NCBI GenBank assembly: GCA_040383605.1
Contig: JBEIDF010000160.1
Location: 1-8,668 of the forward strand
Source: M3007 sp040383605
GTDB taxonomy: Bacteria > Bacteroidota > Bacteroidia > Chitinophagales > Saprospiraceae
Length of the DNA: 8,668 nucleotides
Reading direction: 5' to 3'
Shown: piece by piece, positions 6,115-8,668 of the stretch
Position numbering within the stretch: the stretch's first letter is position 1
Layout: every line of letters begins with the position of its first letter
Position numbers and translations under genes: made by a program
Notes under the pieces: generated by a model
The model's database searches: none
Told to the model about the DNA's origin: nothing
What the model saw: the letters and a program-made list of their open reading frames with translations, nothing else

Positions 6115-8532
6115 ATGTTCGACCAATCCACCCGCAACCGCCTGCAAAAGTTCGTCGCCGAAGCCCGCACGCTCCTGGCCGAGGAGTTTACCCGGCAGTT
6201 CCAACAAGACTACGGGCTGGACCCCTCCACCGGCGAAGTAAGCGCGCTGGACGCCCTGCGCCACCTTGATAGCGCCCGCCTTGAAACGGCCCGCCTGCTG
6301 CGCGATACCCTGGAGCACTACCGCGCCGGCAGCCCCTCGGGCGGCGCGCGCGAAGCGCTCGACCGCATGGTGCGCGAACAAGCCTTTACCATCCTCAACC
6401 GCCTCTGCGCCCTGCGCATGGCCGAAGCCCGCGGTATCCTGCTCGAATCGGTGGGTCAAGCCTACCAGTCCAAAGGCTTCCAACTGTACGCCCGCCTGGC
6501 CGGCACGGCCCTGGGCGACACCGGTGGTGCCTACCGAAACTACCTGTACAGCCTGTTCGATGAGTTCGCGGTGGACCTGGCCGTGCTGTTCGATCGCTAC
6601 GCCCCCACCGGCCGCCTCTTCCCCCGCGAAACGGCCCTGCTGGAACTGCTGACGAAGATCAACCACCCCGATCTGGAAACCCTCTGGGCACAGGATGAAA
6701 CCATCGGCTGGATCTACCAATACTTCAACTCCCAGGAGGAGCGCCGCCAGATGCGCGCCGAAAGCCAGGCTCCGCGCAACAGCCGCGAGCTGGCCGTGCG
6801 CAACCAGTTCTTCACCCCCCGCTATGTGGTGGAGTTCCTCACCGACAATACCCTGGGCCGCATCTGGTACGAAATGACCCAGGGGCAGACCGCCCTCGTG
6901 CACAGCTGCCGCTACCTGGTGCGCCGACCCACGGAAATATTCTTGGCGCCCGGCGAGCAGGCGCCGGAACAGCCGGCCGAACCCCAGGCAGACCTGAGCC
7001 AGGAAGAACTGCTAAAACAGCCGGTGTACATTTCCCACCGACCGCTCAAAGACCCGCGCACCCTGCGCATGCTCGACCCCGCCTGCGGCTCCATGCACTT
7101 CGGCCTGTATGCCTTCGACCTGTACGAGCGGATTTATGAAGAAGCCTGGGCGCTGGAAGAGACACATACGCTGGAACGCGAGGAGGCCGACATGCCCTCC
7201 CTGCGCGCCGAATACCGCAATGACTACGAGGCCTTCCGCCGCGACGTACCCCGGCTCATCTTGGAATACAACATACACGGCATAGACATAGACCCGCGGG
7301 CGGCCCAGATTGCCGGCCTCTCCCTCTGGCTCCGCGCCCAGCGCGCCTGGCTGGAGCAGGGCGTAAGGGCCACGGATCGCCCGCGCATCGAGCGCTCCAA
7401 CGTGGTGTGCGCCGAACCCATGCCCGGAGAAAAAGACCTGCTGCGCGAGTTCACCGCCGGCCTGCGCCCTGCCGTGCTGGGCCAGTTGGTGGAGCAAATT
7501 TTCGAAAAGATGGAACTGGCCGGCGAGGCCGGCTCCCTGCTGAAAATAGAAGAGGAAATAGCCGGCGCGGTGGAAAAAGCCCGCCAGGCTTTTGAACTGG
7601 AAATCAAAGTAGGCCGCCAGGGCGCCCTCTTCGCCGAGGCCGAGCAGGGGCGGTTCGATTTCAGCGGCCTGGGCCGCCGCACGCAGTTCTGGGAGCAGGC
7701 CGAAGAGCGCATCCTCGACGCCCTGCGCGATTACTCGGAACAAACCGAAGGTAATACACGAAGACGACTGTTTGCCCGCGACGCGGCGCGGGGTTTTGCA
7801 TTTATCGATGTGTGCCGGAAACGGTATGATGTGGTATTGATGAATCCGCCGTTTGGGGATCTGCCAAACAGACCTTTGAATTACCTGCGGAATAACTACA
7901 GGGAATTGAGTGAAAATTTATATTGTGGATTTATTCTTCGTGCACGCAAGTTGGCTGCTGATGGCTTGGTTGGTTTCATTTCGGATCGATCCTTTGTAAT
8001 TAAGCAGTCTTTTGAATCTTTCCGCCGCCAATTAATGACAGAAACAAGTCCGATAATTTTAATTGATCTTGGCTGGAACGTACTTGATGCAAATGTGGAA
8101 ACCTGTTGTAGCGTTCTTAGCAACCTTCCTACCCCAACCTTATTTGCTGATTTAAGTGCTAATAGCGATTTACAGGAAGAACACCTCTTTAGATTATGCA
8201 CTGATAATCAACAATGGATTACTGAGCGACTTGACACATTTTCCCATATGCCTTTTGCAGCATATGCCTATTCAACTCCTCTATGGATGCGGCAGGCATA
8301 TTCGATCGAGTCTAACCGTGTAAGCAACTCATTATTTCAGGTTATGCGGGGTATGGCTGGAGCAAATTCAGAGCAACTATTTAGAACCGTAACGGAGGTC
8401 GATCCTTGCGAAGTTGGAGAAGTCAAAAAATGGTTTTTTTTGCAAAAGGGAAGTCCTTATAGCCCGTTTTACTATCCAACGGAATATTTACTTCTTCATG
8501 ACAATGGAATATTCAAGAATGTCCTTAGTTAG
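6115..8532 (+). CDS. pglX: BREX adenine methyltransferase PglX, C-terminally truncated
   Basis: This 805-residue frame encodes the N-terminal two thirds of PglX, the N6-adenine methyltransferase that marks host DNA in BREX. A helical N-terminal region (1-220) leads to NQFFTPRYVVEFLTDNTLG (230-248), typical of Eco57I/type I-like gamma-class enzymes. The SAM-binding motif I is LDPACGSMHF (320-329), a further SAM-pocket segment is HGIDIDPRAA (388-397), and the catalytic motif IV is NPPF (577-580). The segment KKWFFLQKGSPYSPFYY (771-787), equivalent to the common 'W-PF-KGG-Y' element, opens the target-recognition region, but the frame ends 18 residues later at TAG 8530-8532. Complete PglX proteins are about 1150-1200 residues, so roughly 350-400 residues, most of target recognition, are missing. 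The following DNA is non-coding and resembles an IS end, so I read this as insertional disruption. Composition drops from 46/60 G+C (7621-7680) to 22-26/60 after 7861. Probably inactive, although the catalytic motifs remain. Confidence 0.85.
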   Translation: MFDQSTRNRLQKFVAEARTLLAEEFTRQFQQDYGLDPSTGEVSALDALRHLDSARLETARLLRDTLEHYRAGSPSGGAREALDRMVREQAFTILNRLCALRMAEARGILLESVGQAYQSKGFQLYARLAGTALGDTGGAYRNYLYSLFDEFAVDLAVLFDRYAPTGRLFPRETALLELLTKINHPDLETLWAQDETIGWIYQYFNSQEERRQMRAESQAPRNSRELAVRNQFFTPRYVVEFLTDNTLGRIWYEMTQGQTALVHSCRYLVRRPTEIFLAPGEQAPEQPAEPQADLSQEELLKQPVYISHRPLKDPRTLRMLDPACGSMHFGLYAFDLYERIYEEAWALEETHTLEREEADMPSLRAEYRNDYEAFRRDVPRLILEYNIHGIDIDPRAAQIAGLSLWLRAQRAWLEQGVRATDRPRIERSNVVCAEPMPGEKDLLREFTAGLRPAVLGQLVEQIFEKMELAGEAGSLLKIEEEIAGAVEKARQAFELEIKVGRQGALFAEAEQGRFDFSGLGRRTQFWEQAEERILDALRDYSEQTEGNTRRRLFARDAARGFAFIDVCRKRYDVVLMNPPFGDLPNRPLNYLRNNYRELSENLYCGFILRARKLAADGLVGFISDRSFVIKQSFESFRRQLMTETSPIILIDLGWNVLDANVETCCSVLSNLPTPTLFADLSANSDLQEEHLFRLCTDNQQWITERLDTFSHMPFAAYAYSTPLWMRQAYSIESNRVSNSLFQVMRGMAGANSEQLFRTVTEVDPCEVGEVKKWFFLQKGSPYSPFYYPTEYLLLHDNGIFKNVLS

Positions 8533-8599
8533 TGTCTGTCCATTTAGTCACAAAGATAAGGTATTCAGCAAATTATCGTAGTTTTTTCGAGGTAATTTG

Positions 8600-8607
8600 T
8601 AAATTTG
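8600..8607 (+). promoter_or_regulatory. TAnnTTTG-like -7 box before putative transposase
   Basis: TAAATTTG at 8600-8607 matches the Bacteroidota -7 consensus. It lies only four bases before the ATG at 8612, which would make the message nearly leaderless from that ATG. The hexamer AATTTG also occurs just upstream at 8594-8599. The match may be fortuitous in AT-rich DNA. Confidence 0.25.
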
Positions 8608-8611
8608 CGTC

Positions 8612-8668
8612 ATGAAAATGCCGTTGTTTACCCGCTTACAGACAAAATATGAGTCCATGATTTGGGCC
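8612..8668 (+). CDS. Putative transposase, N-terminal fragment (partial)
   Basis: An open frame starts at ATG 8612 and continues through the right edge, giving 19 visible residues beginning MKMPLFTRLQTKYE. A second in-frame ATG at 8618 is an alternative start. The fragment is too short to identify a family. It is called a transposase only from context: it follows the point where pglX is broken and sits about 80 bases inside a presumed IS tip. It could instead be any gene brought in by a rearrangement. Confidence 0.35.
   Translation, partial: MKMPLFTRLQTKYESMIWA

Larger units (their letters stand above)
8533..8668 (+). mobile_element. Probable left end of an insertion sequence (partial)
   Basis: At about 8525-8535 the pglX frame stops and the DNA changes to short non-coding sequence beginning GTGTCTGTCCATTTAGTCAC, followed about 80 bases later by a new open frame running off the window. 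A ~80-base leader between an element tip and a gene is the usual layout of an IS left end. The exact boundary cannot be fixed because the right end, its inverted repeat and the target duplication lie outside; the true edge may be a few bases to the left. The IS family is not identified. Alternatives are a deletion junction or an assembly join. Confidence 0.55.

Noticed and set aside
5770..6903. Reverse-strand frame of 377 codons across the brxC-pglX junction
   Set aside because: It lies opposite two well-supported genes and its translation is low-complexity (G, A, V, Q-rich), as expected from the complement of GC-rich codons.
7012..7743. Reverse-strand frame of 243 codons inside pglX
   Set aside because: It is opposite the SAM-binding domain of PglX and ends where the GC-rich segment ends, so it is a composition artefact.
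8533..8611. Continuation of pglX in another frame after the stop at 8530-8532
   Set aside because: No frame in this stretch gives PglX-like residues; the sequence looks non-coding, so a simple frameshift or point stop does not explain the truncation.

Overview
The window carries the 5' part of a BREX phage-defence operon on the + strand. The gene order is brxE (553-1071), brxA (1068-1853), brxB (1837-2409), brxC (2449-6102) and a truncated pglX (6115-8532). Upstream lies the 3' end of an RDD-family membrane protein gene (ends at 208) that looks like host flank. Downstream, the methyltransferase reading frame stops abruptly, and the last ~135 bases look like the left end of an insertion sequence with the first codons of its own gene.

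Organism: probably Bacteroidota, perhaps a Saprospiria-like lineage. This is an inference from three things: no clear Shine-Dalgarno sequences before the starts, TAnnTTTG-type -7 boxes before brxE and before the putative transposase, and GC-rich genes beside very AT-rich spacers. No taxonomic marker gene is present, so confidence is moderate to low.

Layout: 1-208 is the RDD gene tail. 209-552 is a 344-base AT-rich spacer holding two inverted repeats, one weak 25-codon open frame and the likely operon promoter. 553-8532 is a tightly packed operon, with a 4-base overlap brxE/brxA, a 17-base overlap brxA/brxB, a 39-base gap brxB/brxC and a 12-base gap brxC/pglX, so the genes are almost certainly co-transcribed. 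8533-8668 is the presumed IS end.

How the genes work together: in characterised BREX systems PglX methylates an asymmetric adenine-containing site to mark self. BrxC (a large P-loop ATPase), BrxB, BrxA and PglZ form the machinery that blocks replication of unmarked phage. A BrxE-type first gene followed by brxA-brxB-brxC-pglX matches the order described for BREX type 6, which should continue with pglZ, brxD and brxHI outside this window. The system itself is a known family. What deserves attention is the truncated pglX at the presumed IS junction, the sharp base-composition breaks inside brxC and pglX, and a T9 tract early in brxE.
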